DNA of 64,000 nucleotides from the NCBI GenBank assembly GCA_023078555.1, contig CM041202.1, forward strand, positions 1,856,022-1,920,021. Direction: 5' to 3'. Below the pieces are notes generated by a model. It searched no databases. It was not told the DNA's origin and saw nothing but the letters and a program-made list of their open reading frames with translations. The stretch is from Ulva prolifera (Eukaryota > Chlorophyta > Ulvophyceae > Ulvales > Ulvaceae). Shown one piece after another: positions 11,127 through 34,900 of the stretch (position 1 is the first letter of the stretch; every line of letters begins with the position of its first letter). Made by a program: the position numbers and the translations under genes.

Positions 11127-12611
11127 CTGCAGGTGTGCACACGAGGTCCGCGGCTGTGGTCAGCGAGCACGCTGATCGAATGCAAAGCTTCATGGTGGAC
11201 GCCACGCTGCGCACCGCGCCGCTCGGAACTTCAGCAACCTCAAGGCAGATACCAACATATTTTACTGCCTGACTTCAAGCTGCCGCGACGGACCGCCATG
11301 ACAGCCTAGGCTTCGGGCACGACCATTGCACTGCGTTCAGAGAACGCCAGAACGCACCGTGTCTGCCCACGCCGAGCTTGCTGCAGCAAGTGCCAACGAT
11401 ATTGTTAAACAGCTTCGAATCATTGTTGTGCAGACGTGTTGAGGAGCTCGAGCGAATCGTGTGCGGGGCAAGGGCTCGATGCTTTTTGAATTACTACCAC
11501 CACGTCACGGAGTTAAGCTGTCAGGTCAGCGACTGAGGCAGACGACATCGGCATTCGTTGCTAGCGCACAATGCGTATCGCGCCTATAACTGTTTTGGTG
11601 GCAACTGGAGGATGGCTGCACTCTGACAGAACCAGCCACACCTATGCATAGCAGCCCCACTGGAGTTGCCACCGATGGTGCCTCCGCCACAGATCCGCGA
11701 TACGGCCCTGTGCACAGCATCGCTGCCAAGCTCAGCAGCCACACACTGCCGACCTACGATGTGATCATGTCACGTAAGTGCGAAACAGCTTCATGCATTC
11801 AGCGGTATATCGCGCTACCCCGTCTATCGATATCGCTGTATACGTACCATCGAGCGCCAGCACTGCCTTGTTGGATGGAGTCGTAGAATGCTCGCAATTA
11901 TTGGCTGTACGTTACGTCAGCTACGATTGAGTAAGCTGGTGTCACGGCGTGGCATAGCGACGTGACGTACTGATAGCCCGGACTGGCAAAGGCAGCCTAG
12001 GCCTGCAAGGTGGCTGAAACAAGGTACAAGCCTCTAAATTGTGTACGACCCAAGACAGTACTCTTTCCCGGGACTAAACAGAACGAGAGTATGCGACCTT
12101 TGTATGTCGTGATGTATGTGCACAGTTTTCAGTCGACATCGTCACGCGCTTGTCTGAGGTGCCATCTGTGTGGCACGAGCACTGGTCCGGACATCGGCGG
12201 AGACACTGCATTACTCTTACCACACGCCAAATAAAACATCGGAAACAATTTCCTGATGTACCATTGCGAAGCCACGCAATGAAACACCATGGACAAGATC
12301 TACGAGACGAACGTGCATACGTCGACGTCCACGCACCAGGCTGCATTTGCGAGTGTATGTAAACGCTACGAACAGTGACGTTTAAATGGTAATTCTACAT
12401 AATAGCATCTGCGCGTAGATTAGAGCTGAATCACCATGCAGGCGTGTATCACTTACAGCTCAGCACCTTCCGCAAACAGCTCCAGGCACACTGCTCAGCT
12501 GCACGGCCACAATGGGCCAGCAGTCGACAGGTACATTGCAGGGATGATGGCCCCATCTATGCAGTGACGTAGCTAGAGATGATTGGCCAGCCTCAGATCT
12601 CAGAGGACCCA

Positions 12612-12723
12612 GCTTTTGTAGCAATCCAGTGATATGACCGCTATACCACTGGATTGCCACAACCCTTGCACGTCGCGACGTGCAAGGGTCCAGTGATATA
12701 GCGGTCATATCACTGGATTGCCA
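12612..12723. repeat. Nested inverted repeat (foldback element)
   Basis: Two arms of about 50 bases, meeting at CACGTCGCGACGTG near 12670, are reverse complements apart from a short insertion. Each arm carries GCAATCCAGTGATATGACCG or its complement, and the left arm is itself a palindrome (TGGCAATCCAGTG...CACTGGATTGCCA). The element is MITE-like, without visible coding capacity. A related copy lies at 9905-9947. Confidence 0.75.
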
Positions 12724-15252
12724 CATCATCTATTGATGTATACCGTGTGGTTCAAAAACATTGAGACGGCAGTTCAGAGCACAGCACACAGAGCGTGCCA
12801 ACAGAAGACCGTTTTCGACACATAAACATTGTTTCAGCAGCGGCACATTCACCTGCACAAACGTGAAGCAGGGACAGCTTCGGAGACATCGAGCGAGTTT
12901 CAATGCTACTGTTGCAGCCATATTTGTATCATCTCCCCAACAAGAGAAGCACACATCATGATGGATGCCAAGCATATACTTGGCTACATTTGCATCACTT
13001 ATTCTTGTCAGAAGAGATAGAAGTAAATTCCGAAGCAGGCAGCTGATGAAGACATCACCATTTCGGACTGCATGCTTTTGCAGACGATAAATGTAGCATA
13101 TGCCGCGGTCCGGCTCAGCCCGTGGCGCCATGGCACATGCAGTCCAGTACCTCTCGGGCTACATCCCAGCACCTCACCAACGACCATGCCAGCAGCTCCT
13201 ACACTGTGATGAACCGTGGTGCTGTCTTTCTGCCTTGCGGGCGAACGAGGTTGTTGAAGCCGGTGTTAATGAGAGGTGCCAGTGTGTAAGGATGGGTAAG
13301 GTACTTAATGTTCCACGCTGCACAGCCCGAAACACACTCGATCATGCACACCCCAGCTGCAACTGAGTCGATTATTGGAATGACCGTGACTGGAGCAGCG
13401 CCTGATCGCGGCAGGATCAGTGGTACGGCCCAGATGATTGCACTGACGATGGCTCGCTGCCCTTTCTTCCGGTCAAGCAGACATGATTACGTCGACTGAG
13501 GCAAGTAGAACTGCACCTGGATGCTGTGCTTCGTCCATCTCGGATGCGATTGGCTCCAATGCAGCTGTTGTCAGCCTGTGCAACCTCTGCACTTACTGTT
13601 CGCAGGCATCGTCCCATGATCCTGCAGCATACACAATATTGCAACATCATCGGCATGGCAGAGGACTGAAGCCTACATGATCAAGCGCAGTATGATGTGC
13701 ACAGGCTCCTGACATCCAATGGGGCTGTACTGGGCAGCTTACTGGGCACCCGTGCAATGTCAGCTGCAACACGGGACCTACGAACCTCGCAGGCGCGGTT
13801 TGCCTGGAGGAGTTCTCTTGAGGCAGACCCTGACTGCAAACACGACAAGGTAGCGAGGCCAACTGCTCGTGGAGCACTTCGGGTGGCCACAGCTCTGTTG
13901 CCTCAACCCAGCGCATGTAGCGGCTGACAGGACACAGCATGACGAATGAACAACAGGAAGCATGCTTAACGGATGCTCATGGCTGCATTCTAGGAGACGG
14001 TGTTGGATGGGCCAAGTTGTGAATACCGCACCATATGGTCAGTCGAATCAAGGATTCGCGTGTGGAGGAGTACTTGCTGCAGTGCCACCCCCTTGATATC
14101 ACTTAAATCGTGCATTTATCTCAAAGTCTGGCTGCCACTTTGCGCGGAAGGAGTTGCGCCACACGTGCGCGCATTGCAAGGAATCGGCATAGACGTGCGG
14201 GACAGGTTCGGAAGAGGAACAATACGCAGCTCTGTTCCAGTAAGCACCACTGCAAGACCCGTTCAAAATACATCGCATAACTACGCTGTGTGTGTGCACA
14301 CCACCCCAGGGATCAAGCGACACCCGTCCCAATTCGCTGCGACGAACAGTACTGGACCGCTTGTAGACACGAGCACTCGATCGTGAGGCACGTGCATCAG
14401 CCTTCGGAGAAGCGCAGCTGTACTTCGGTATCCCAAGGTAGGAGGAGCATAGAAGCCATCTAGAATTCCAGGGCAGCGTCATGGAGCTCTGCTGCGATCA
14501 TGTGTAACGATGCCATGGAGCAATGGTCAACCATGAATCCAGCTGCACACTCCATGCAAGGGAGAAGCAGAGAAAACGTGTACACCTGGTGAGTGTGGTC
14601 CCGGGACTTGATGTAGTGCTGAGACGGCCCGAAGGATTCTCAGAGGGAAACACTGATCAGCTGCAGCTTCCTTTCTCTGTGAAGATGCAGAAAGTAGCAT
14701 CAAATCAATGCAGAACTGCATTGATCAAAGTCGCATCGGATGCCTGGAGAGCTGCGGTTGCTACCGGCGACAGGTGCAGCCGAAATGCCGCTCGCTGCAA
14801 AGATTATCTACAGAGCGCACAGCGCACATGCTGCAGCACGCACAGACACCAGAGAAACCACACTGCACATGGCTAGTAGATTAATCTTACTCTCGTTGAT
14901 TTGTGTGTGGCCTCATCATGCTAACATACACTGATTCTGCTGTGCTGACACACTGCGGTCATGCAGCTGCAGTATGGGCGTCTAACAGCGTCGGTCAAGC
15001 TGTGGGAAGCAGAGCTTCCCTGGTGCAAGCGTGTCGTAGCTGTGATAACGCGAGTGCAGCAGATCACACGCATTTGGCTGTGAGTCTGCGGGCAGACCGT
15101 AGGTCGGCTGTCCAGAGCACGGAATATAGGACGTAGCTGTCAATTCCAGGTCATCTTTGACTGGCAATTGACAGGTGAGAATGCTTTGCTGTTTGTGTGT
15201 GTCTGTCTACTGACTACAGCAGAGAACAGTGTGCTGAGCGTGATACGTGGTG

Positions 15253-15420
15253 CAGGAGTCTGTACTGTATGACTAGTGATCATAGCAGCTAACAGAGCTC
15301 ATATTGCCACAGGTGAGACACACGGCATAGTTATTCTGTAAGATCTTTAACTGGCAATTGACAGGAGTCTGTACTGTATGACTAGTGATCATAGCAGCTA
15401 ACAGAGCTCATATTGCCACA
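15253..15420. repeat. Two exact 59-60 bp direct repeats, period 109
   Basis: The copy at 15253-15311 (beginning CAGGAGTCTGTACTG) recurs base for base at 15362-15420. A second shared motif, ACTGGCAATTGACAGG, occurs at about 15160 and 15350. The identity suggests a recent duplication. Confidence 0.8.
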
Positions 15421-17069
15421 CAAGCGCTCACAAACAAGGGATATCCCTCCCGCCTACCACCACGCCATTGCTGGTATCAGCAGTTCCAGGCACGAAGCAG
15501 GAATCTGGGGTTGCAGCTGCAGGGACAGATGGCACGATAGCCTCATCGCCACTTGTGAGCTCTCGAGAAACTCCAGACAAATGGTCGAGAAAGCAGTGGG
15601 GTTCGGTACGCCAGGCCCACAGAGAGGGGCAGCCAATAGATATATTTATTTAAACAGACCGCATCCTCGAGGCTCCGCATAGGCAGGACCGATGCGCTGG
15701 GAGTCTCGGCCCGAGACCACATCTCAGCATGCATGCGCCTGAACATGGCCCAGAGATATGAACAGATGGCAGTGGCTTGGGCGTTCCATGCAGTGTGACA
15801 TTGCGATGGGCACAGTGGTGAGCTTGTTCACGGTTGCGATGCCTCCAACTGGCCAACTATTCATACCCACGCGCCCCCCTTACACTAGTGGCTCCAGCTG
15901 CAGAGCACTGACTGCCAGTATGAGGGCAAGACTGGACGTGTCAGGCAGTTTGCACTGGGCACTGCAGTGTGCTGACTCTTTTCCTGAACTGCGACAGCAC
16001 TGTAACTCGCGATCGCAACAAAACATAAGCATCAGCCCGTAACCAGATGACAATTCATGTACAGTCGGTTTTATTGTATGCGCTACAGGTTCATTGCATT
16101 GATTGGCCACACCCTCATGAACTTCTGCAGTTCAACTGCAGGGCAGGTCGTGCACCGCAGCCACCTACATGTGCTGCGATCTTCGCAGAGGTCAGATGGA
16201 CGAAATACATAACAATGCCAGCAATGTGTAGTGCATTCAATCGCTTGTAGTATCTGTGCTTTTGCCAGTGTACAATGCAGTCTCAGCGCCCCCTCCTATA
16301 CAGGGGCATGTCCCACCGCTAAATGGCATATTAATTCGCACACGTTGGCACCACAAGTGATAAACGATACCTTGTCACCAACGTGGCGACACAGCTGATT
16401 TCACAGTATAATTGTTACATTTGAAACATCTTCTCTACACCATCCCAGCGCATGATTCTACACAAGTCCCAACAAGCAGTCCGCGGGCACAACGAAAGCT
16501 GACCATTAGCTGCAGCACAGACGTCCACTCAGAGCATCAATGACAGCACCAGCACACCCATTGCAGACTGCGTCCATATATCGCATGTGCGCAGCCTTAT
16601 TCGGGCACCTGCAACCTGTCGGCGGCAATGCTGCGCCACCGGCACTTCCTTGTACGATTGAGCAGCAGAGCACGCCCACACATACACACCATCAGATGGG
16701 TCACAGCAGCCTGGGTGACCTGGGGCCTTTGTCGCCTCCTCTGGGGGCCCAGCCTGCTGAGCTCTCCACAGCGACTTGTGCCGTTCACCGTCTGTGGACC
16801 AGCAGGCTGTTTGAGCAGAGCCCCACTGAATGTAGAGGCTACACACCGCCACACAAGTGCGCTCATTGGCGCCATCACGTAACACGATAATGTGTCGTTT
16901 GTACTTACAATCCAAGACAAGTCTGGCACCATGCCGCACTCCGCATGTACTCGTCTCACTGGGCCTCGATCGGAGATCCTGACGCTGCTGTGCCGGAGAT
17001 CCTGATGCCGCCTCGAGTCGGAGACCCTGATGCCGCGGTCGCGCGACGGGCGCCTCATACACCATGCAC

Positions 17070-17213
17070 CTAAGCCAGTAACCCCCCAGCCACCATAGCG
17101 CCAAAGCTAGCAGCGAGGGCGCCACGCGCATGGGCCGCAGCGGCGGCTTGAAGGCCGGCAGCGGCACCGCATCCGGTCATAGGCACGTCAGCAGCCACCG
17201 TCGACTCACGCCT
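17070..17213 (-). other. Possible alternative C-terminal exon with a GPI-like hydrophobic tail
   Basis: Downstream of the stop of the four-domain gene, one frame encodes TVAADVPMTGCG and then a run of Ala/Gly/Leu/Val (AASFGAMVAGGLLA) ending in TAG at 17070. It closely resembles the tails of the other two FAS1 genes. No standard GT donor in the right phase precedes the TAA at 17363 (only a weak GTTCGC in phase 2). This may be a rarely spliced exon or a remnant. Confidence 0.3.
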
Positions 17214-17362
17214 GGGCAACCCCGACCCCTGAATCAGCCGCACCTTTCAGCCGGCACACTGCCTCCATCACCTCGCTTCATGCTCTTTCCACAACAGCCC
17301 ACTGTGCGCCAGCTACGCGTGCGGACTGGGCTGCAGCCACTCACACACGCGCGGCCGTGCAC

Positions 17363-28566
<11,204 letters not shown>

Positions 28567-29513
28567 CGTTAGTGCAGCAGCAAGGAGAGCTAGAAGAAGA
28601 AAAGAATAAATCAATTAAATACGGGAAAAGCTGCAGCTCAGCCGGTGCGGGTGCAGGGGACTTCGAATTCGGGTTGACCCATTGCCACGCTGCCGCGGGA
28701 TGTGAGATACAGGGGCGCACGGCCGAGTGTCTGTTGTGAAACAATTGAGTAGCATGTGCTTCGCCTGGGTGCTGCTGTGTTGGCGCTGCAATGGAGTGCA
28801 CCAGCGTCGAGCGAAGGCCTTCGCAGCTCCAACGTACGTGTGCACCGTTGCCTGGACTGTCGCGTTACGGCAGCTGCGTGGGTCCACGTGTGCTAAGCAC
28901 GCCGCCACATGTGGCCACACAATGTGCGTGTGCGCACAGTTTGCAGGGGTAGACAGCGCGCTGCAGCGGTACCTCTGGTTGCGCCATGCCATCGACGTTG
29001 CGCATGGCCAGCTGGTGGTTCACATGACGCAGGCTGACTCGAGTGCAAGTAGCAGCCGCGAAAACATACACGATCCCAGCCGCTGGAATGGCAGCAGCTG
29101 CATCCCCATGGTGAATAGGCCACTGCCCTGCCTGCACGTTTCCTCGGGTAGATCCTGGAGAAATTTTCGAGATTTCGGAATCCCCTCGGCCGGTGCAGCA
29201 ACCGTTGACTGATGGAGTCTATGGCTATGATGGAGTTCGCGGCGGCGGCGTGCTGTTCCCTGTCCGACGTCTGGCGTCAGGCCACATGATCAAAGTCGCA
29301 GAGATGCATCATGCATGTCCATAGAGCGCTTCAAAGAACTCAAGTGCTTGCAGGGACACGGTGCGGCGCTCGAGATCTCCAGGCGTCCCTGCGCAGCTTT
29401 GTACAGTGTTGCAAGAATATACCCATTTACATCAATTTAAATAAATGTAAGGGCATCGAGGCAGGCAGCTTTGTACAGTGCACAACGCACACGAGTAGAC
29501 GAGACTCTTTTGC

Positions 29514-29605
29514 AGTATTGGTCTTCTCCCGTTCACTCTTTGTACTGATGTACTATGTGTTTACAAAACAGTGAACGGGAGAAGACAAACACCAATACCG
29601 AATAT
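29514..29605. repeat. Inverted repeat GTCTTCTCCCGTTCACT / AGTGAACGGGAGAAGAC
   Basis: Arms of 17 bases, about 35 bases apart, are exact reverse complements, with weaker complementarity continuing outward (ATTGGTC against GACAAACACCAAT). The right arm and flank (ACAAAACAGTGAACGGGAG) recur almost unchanged at about 25193-25212, in an intron of the FAS1 gene. That marks a dispersed element. Confidence 0.65.
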
Positions 29606-29644
29606 TATCCGATTCAACATACAGCTACATAGTACATAGTCTCG

Positions 29645-29715
29645 TGTATATATACGAGCCTGCCAGGCTCGTGCACATGCATCATGACCAGTGGTCATGA
29701 TGCATGTATATACCT
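29645..29715. repeat. Two adjacent perfect palindromes between inverted TATATA runs
   Basis: ACGAGCCTG-C-CAGGCTCGT is followed two bases later by ACATGCATCATGACCA-G-TGGTCATGATGCATGT. The pair is flanked by GTATATAT and ATATAC. Both are perfect stems with a one-base centre. Confidence 0.8.
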
Positions 29716-31955
29716 ATACTACAAGTTGTGCAGGCCCTCAACAATGCGCGCGCCACTCGATCGCGCATATGATGGCATGTTGAACGTACGTGGACGTGGA
29801 CGTCGACGTTGATCATGATAACGTCTCGGGTGTGTCATGCGCGACAGGAGTGCGAACGTGGGTGGGTGCGCTCGCGAGCGCTCGCGATCGTAGACCCCGC
29901 GTACGCGTGGACGCTAGCGCCCGGGGGATCCAGCAACGCGTGGCCGCTAGTGCCGGGGCAGGGGCTGCGACGTACGTCAAACGTACGTCGTGCGCTACTT
30001 GTGTGCGCTACAAGATCGCGTCGTGCGCACGGCGGCCCCAAACGCACCAGACTCAATTGCCCGCTGTCCAGAGCTATCCAGAGCCGGCCGAGGGTCTGTG
30101 ACAGGCATACATGTACATTTCCACGTGTATGGCTGCAGTTTATAAGCAATTTTGCCCTGCCGAGCGCTTGATCAACACAATTGTTAACAGTCGACACAAA
30201 TGTTAACAGTCCTCCATGCAGTGTCATCCAAGTTGCACTGCATCGATCACTTTACACGCCACTGCACGGTTCCTGGGGCAGACCGCTCCTGAATGGCACC
30301 ATTCAGCAGGTGCTATGGCCAGGGGGATCAAGCTCAGCAGCCACTGCTAGGTGCAGCATGAGGCGCCTCTTCGTGACATCTCTAGAGCGCCATACTTGTT
30401 CTGAAGGTGTCCAGAGCGTGATGATATACCTATAGCAATTTCACGCTGGTGTTGCAAAATGGGATTGCCCACCCGCGGCGGACTCGCGAGGGGGCTTAAG
30501 CGAATTCGATCGCCATCCGATTCAAAGTTCAGGTCGGGGGAAGCGCACAGCCCGATGCTCTGCCTGCCAATACATGGCCACGCCTGTGCTCCGTCGACGC
30601 CCTGTTGAGGAAGTTCAGTTGAAGGCCTATACCTCAAGATCGCACACATGAGGACGAAACATGCACTAGCAATTTGAAGTCTGCGCATGCCGGAACAACC
30701 CTCTCAGGTAGCAGCCTTCTGTTTCACGCATCACACTGCAGCACACCAACGGGAATTTTGCAAACACAGTGTTACTCCACAGGCACCACAAATGACACAA
30801 AATGAGAACTATAGAACTACGGACTCAGCCTAAATCCAACTGAGTGTGTACATATACCAGGTCAGGTTGTCAGGGATTGTGCACGTATACACTATGCAGC
30901 ATGCCTCACGCTTTCTCAAGTTCAGCCTTAACACCGTGCGTGTGCCGCTCAACACTCTTGGCAGATCACTCCACATCACAACATCACAATTTACATTACT
31001 TTAATACTGGATGCTCCGCTCGGTTGTGAGAAGCAATCTGAGCACAGCACGCTGTACATAACGATTGCAATACAGCGACACTAACTAGTGTCCTCCTAGC
31101 ATTCAGGACGTCTGACCTTGACAAGAGAAGAGCTGCGAAAACTGCACACCCAGCAGCTCCACCAACACGCCACCCCATTCCCCGCGGCGGCGCTTGCACA
31201 GTAGAGCAGATGCCACAACATCTCAAACCACCGACGGACCTTCAGGCGACGAAAAACGGCTGTCCTGTGGCCACAGGCTGCGCCAAAGGCTGTGCCATCG
31301 CAGTGCAGCAAGCGCGGCATCGCTGCCCCCAGGACAAACAAGAAAACAAAAATACCTCATCACATAGACATCTGGGTCCCTGAGGCGGAAGCCTTAGCAG
31401 CAACAGAATCGAATCATCACCACCAGCTCCATCCTGGCAATATTGCACCCTTTACTGGCTGCCGGCCTGTGCCAAAAGCAATTCAAATTGCATGCATGTG
31501 CTGCCCCTGCGACACTACCGCATTGCACGAGGCGCTCTACTGAAGCTGCCTCTCTCATTATTCTGGCCCAATAAAGCCCACCCTGAATCCTGTCATCTAC
31601 TCATCCTAACCCCTGCTTTGAAAAGAATGCTGGCCGACATTCCTGGCCGTTCAACTGCCAAGGGCCACATACTCTCGCCCCACGAGCAATAGTGACAACA
31701 CAAGCTTTGCACTGTGCCACTACTGCATGCTCACACGCCACGCGGCTAGGTGCCACCGGCCACCGCGACTTCCCCCGCGCAGCCCTCTGGGAATCCAAGG
31801 ATGGCAGAGATACGCCTCCGCCAGCGCGCAACCACGCCGGCGCCATGCCACGGCGTCATGCATGTCCTCCATACATGTCCTCCAAGCCCCTTCATGGGGC
31901 CCCTCGAGCTCAGCACCCCTAGCCTGGCAGCCCCCTGCCAACAGACGGCCATGGC

Positions 31956-34900
31956 TCAGGTGCGTGCGGCCTCCAGCAGCCCATGCTCAAGGCTCCACTG
32001 GCACTTGACCATCTGCTGTCGGGTCACAATGCCCCGCAGCATTCCCGCCGAGTCGACGACCGGGAGGTAGCGGCATGCCATGCCGTTGAAGAGCTGGAAC
32101 ACGCGCTCGATCGACAGGTCCGGCTCGATGCAGAGGCCGGGCCGCCGAGAGAGGCTGCCGAGGTCGATGAGGTGGCCGGAGAACCGCAGAGATGCCCCCG
32201 GCGCCGCGGCGCTGCCCTGCAGCCGGCTGCGCGGCCGCCGCAGCCGCACCTGGTTGCTGTCGCAGCTGTCGCGCGCCGGCATCGCCCGCTGCAGGGACGG
32301 CGTCGGCGACGGCGTGGCCTCGGGGTGGTAAGGCGACCGCGGCGAAGCCGCGGCGTCGGCGACGGCCGCGGCCGCGGCCGGGACGGCCGCCAGTAGCGGC
32401 TCCGCTGCAACTTCGGCGCTGCCGAAGCCGCTGAGTGACCGCCGCGGCGCAGAGGAGCGGTGGCGTGTGAGGACGTGCGTGAAGCGCGGCGTGAGGTCGC
32501 CGCTGCTCATCGGCCCCTCCGGCAGCACACACAGCGGCGACTCCCCCTCGCCGACGTCGGTCGCAGTCGATGAGAACGAGCCCTCGGAGCCGGAGTCCCC
32601 GCCAAAGAACGGCGAGCGGTAGTGCCGCTGCATCGTCTGCAGCCGCGGCAGCCTCCGCGAGATCGCGCTCACGAATCCTGGCTCCTCCGGGTCGCCCTCC
32701 GGCATCAGCTGGTCGAGCTGCGCCAGAACCGCCGCAGGCACCGGCTCCGCGCCGCCGGAGTCCGCGTCGCCGCTAGCGTCCGGCGCCGCCACGCGCCCCG
32801 CCTCTAGGCCCCAGTTTAACGAGAGCGTGCCCCTGAATCCCTCACTCGGCGCGGACGACGCCTGCCGCAGCAGTTGGGGACCCGTCCCCGTCTCCATGCC
32901 CTCGGCACCGCTGGAGCCCCTCGTCGCATCCGGGACATCGATCGCGCACACCCGCGCTTGCCCCTCGTCTCTCGGCCCCCCCAGGACCCCTGATGCCCTT
33001 TCGCCTTCCCTCAAAACCCCGCGCGACCCTTCATCTCCACCCTGACTCTGAACGTCCTGCTCCTCACCCTCTTCCGGTTCCTCCTCCTGCTCCTCCTCCT
33101 CGACGTGCTGACCGAGGTATGGTCGGAAGGTGAGCTTGTCAACAACCGGCGTCACGGAGCTCAGCGCGCCCTCCGACAGGTCAGTGATCGTCCGCCGCAG
33201 ACAGCGGCCCCCGGCCGGGCTGTCGCCGCTGAGAGATGGCACGTTCGCCGCGCCGACCTCGTGGCCCTTCTGCACCGCTGTCAGCAGCGACTCCTCTCCG
33301 CGCTGCTGCCACGCATGCTGCGTCTCGCCCTCCATGGACTTCTGCGTCGTCATCAGAGCCCCCTCCGTCAACCCCGGCGCAGGAGGGTAGTGCGCATCGC
33401 CGCCATGCAGCGACACAACGAATTGCGACCCCCCGCCGTATTGCGCCCCCCCGACACCCGCCGGGACCCTGCCGGACGCCTGCAGCGCGTCATACAGCTG
33501 CAGCAACCGCTCCACCTGGGACCGCTCGACAAACCCTAGCACGGTGGATGCGGGGACTCCGTCGCAGGAGGCCGCGGCCGCGAGGGGGCTGCCGGCGGGG
33601 ATTGCGGATGACGAGGCGGACGCGTTGGACACGGGCCAGATCTGCCAGCTGGAGTTGTGCGCGAGCATGGCCTCGAGGCGGGCGGGGCTGACGAGGGGTG
33701 GCATCGGGAAGATGGGCCCCGTCATGATGGAGCGGGCCTTGAGGCGGCGGCGGCGCACCGCGAGGTGTGGCATGTGCGCGATGTACGGGAGCCGCTTGAC
33801 GGAGATCGCGAGCTTGATGAACACGTTGTCGTTGAAGCGGTCCGCGACGCCCTGCATGCATGCGGCACATGCAGTGAGGACGCATGGATGGATAGCCGTG
33901 GCGCCGCTGAGACGCGCGGCCGGCGGCACAAAGCGCAACAGGAGCACCGGGTGTATGTGATGGCATTTGCAGCTGTACTCGCGTATGCAAGTCTAAAACG
34001 CTTGCACCTGGTTAGTCGGCGGTTGACCGAGATCAGGCAAAACAGTACTAGCGGAGTTGTACCCAGATGGCCGCAGCCGCATTGTTTTTGTGCCTGGATG
34101 CATGCAAGTACGATCTGGCCTGCCGTATGGATGCAAGGACCGGATGTTTGTTCCGGATGCTGCACAGTCTATCCCACAGGGTGGCGCCACAAGTATGATG
34201 TCATTCATAGCATTAGCCTCTTTTCAGCAGTTCTAGCCACGATTTTTTACTAGTTTCGAGTCGGCACTTTCTAGTCACCAGTGGTGCCCGTACCTTGGCG
34301 ATGATCAGCGCGAGCATGAGCAGCGGCAGCGCCTCCGCCGCGTCCACCATCTCCAGCACAATCACACAGATGCTGACTGTGCAGCGCAGCGTGCCGCCGA
34401 AGAAGGCTGCGGCGCCGAGAACGGCGTACATGCCCGGGTCGAGCTGCAGCCGCCCGGGGAACACGGCATGGTGGGCCGTCGCAAACAGCCGCCTGCATGC
34501 ACGCCACAGTACGGTTCCACTCTGGGCACCACGCGCGGCCGCGACGTCCAGAATTCCTGGTCACGTGTTGAAGCGTTGAATCGAGGAGATGCTGGGGCAT
34601 ATGAAGCGAGACAAAATCTCCGGCGCATCCCACCCCAGGGAAACGTTTCACAGCCTGATCTGTGCAGCAGAAAGTGCCACTGTGCAGTGTTAGGAACAGT
34701 TTGCGGTGCAAGTGACACCCTGCAGTGCCGGCTACACTGTGAGCCTGAGGCACCAGGCTGTGCGAGCCACGGAGCGGAGGACACCGGAAGGGCTCTGCAT
34801 AGCAGACCAGTCACATTCTGGTGACATCACTGGACTGCCAAATCCACAAATGGTGCCACAAATGGTGCCACAGCTGGTGCTGGAGCGCTGATGCGGCAAG

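Larger units (their letters stand above)
11127..17069. other. 6-kb stretch with no confident exon; expected to hold the 5' end of the three-domain FAS1 gene
   Basis: No FAS1 motif, transposase or reverse-transcriptase-like reading frame could be recognised here. It holds a large hairpin (12612-12723), a 60-bp direct repeat (15253-15311 and 15362-15420) and a short imperfect triplication around 16970-17035. The first exon of the FAS1 gene ending at 5141 must lie here, unless that gene starts elsewhere. Confidence 0.5.
28567..31955. other. Non-coding stretch between the four-domain FAS1 gene and the CLC gene
   Basis: It holds the promoter of the FAS1 gene on its left and the 3' flank of the CLC gene on its right. 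No exon with matching splice sites is visible. Its notable content is palindromic (29514-29715 and 29770-30010), listed separately. Confidence 0.45.

Noticed and set aside
11526..11744. Hydrophobic frame (MWLLSLAAMLCTG) as signal exon of FAS1 gene 2
   Set aside because: It starts at GTG, not ATG, and has no convincing phase-0 donor.
29790..30171. Overlapping plus-strand frames
   Set aside because: Arg/Ala/Thr-rich translations of CpG palindromes without splice or start support.
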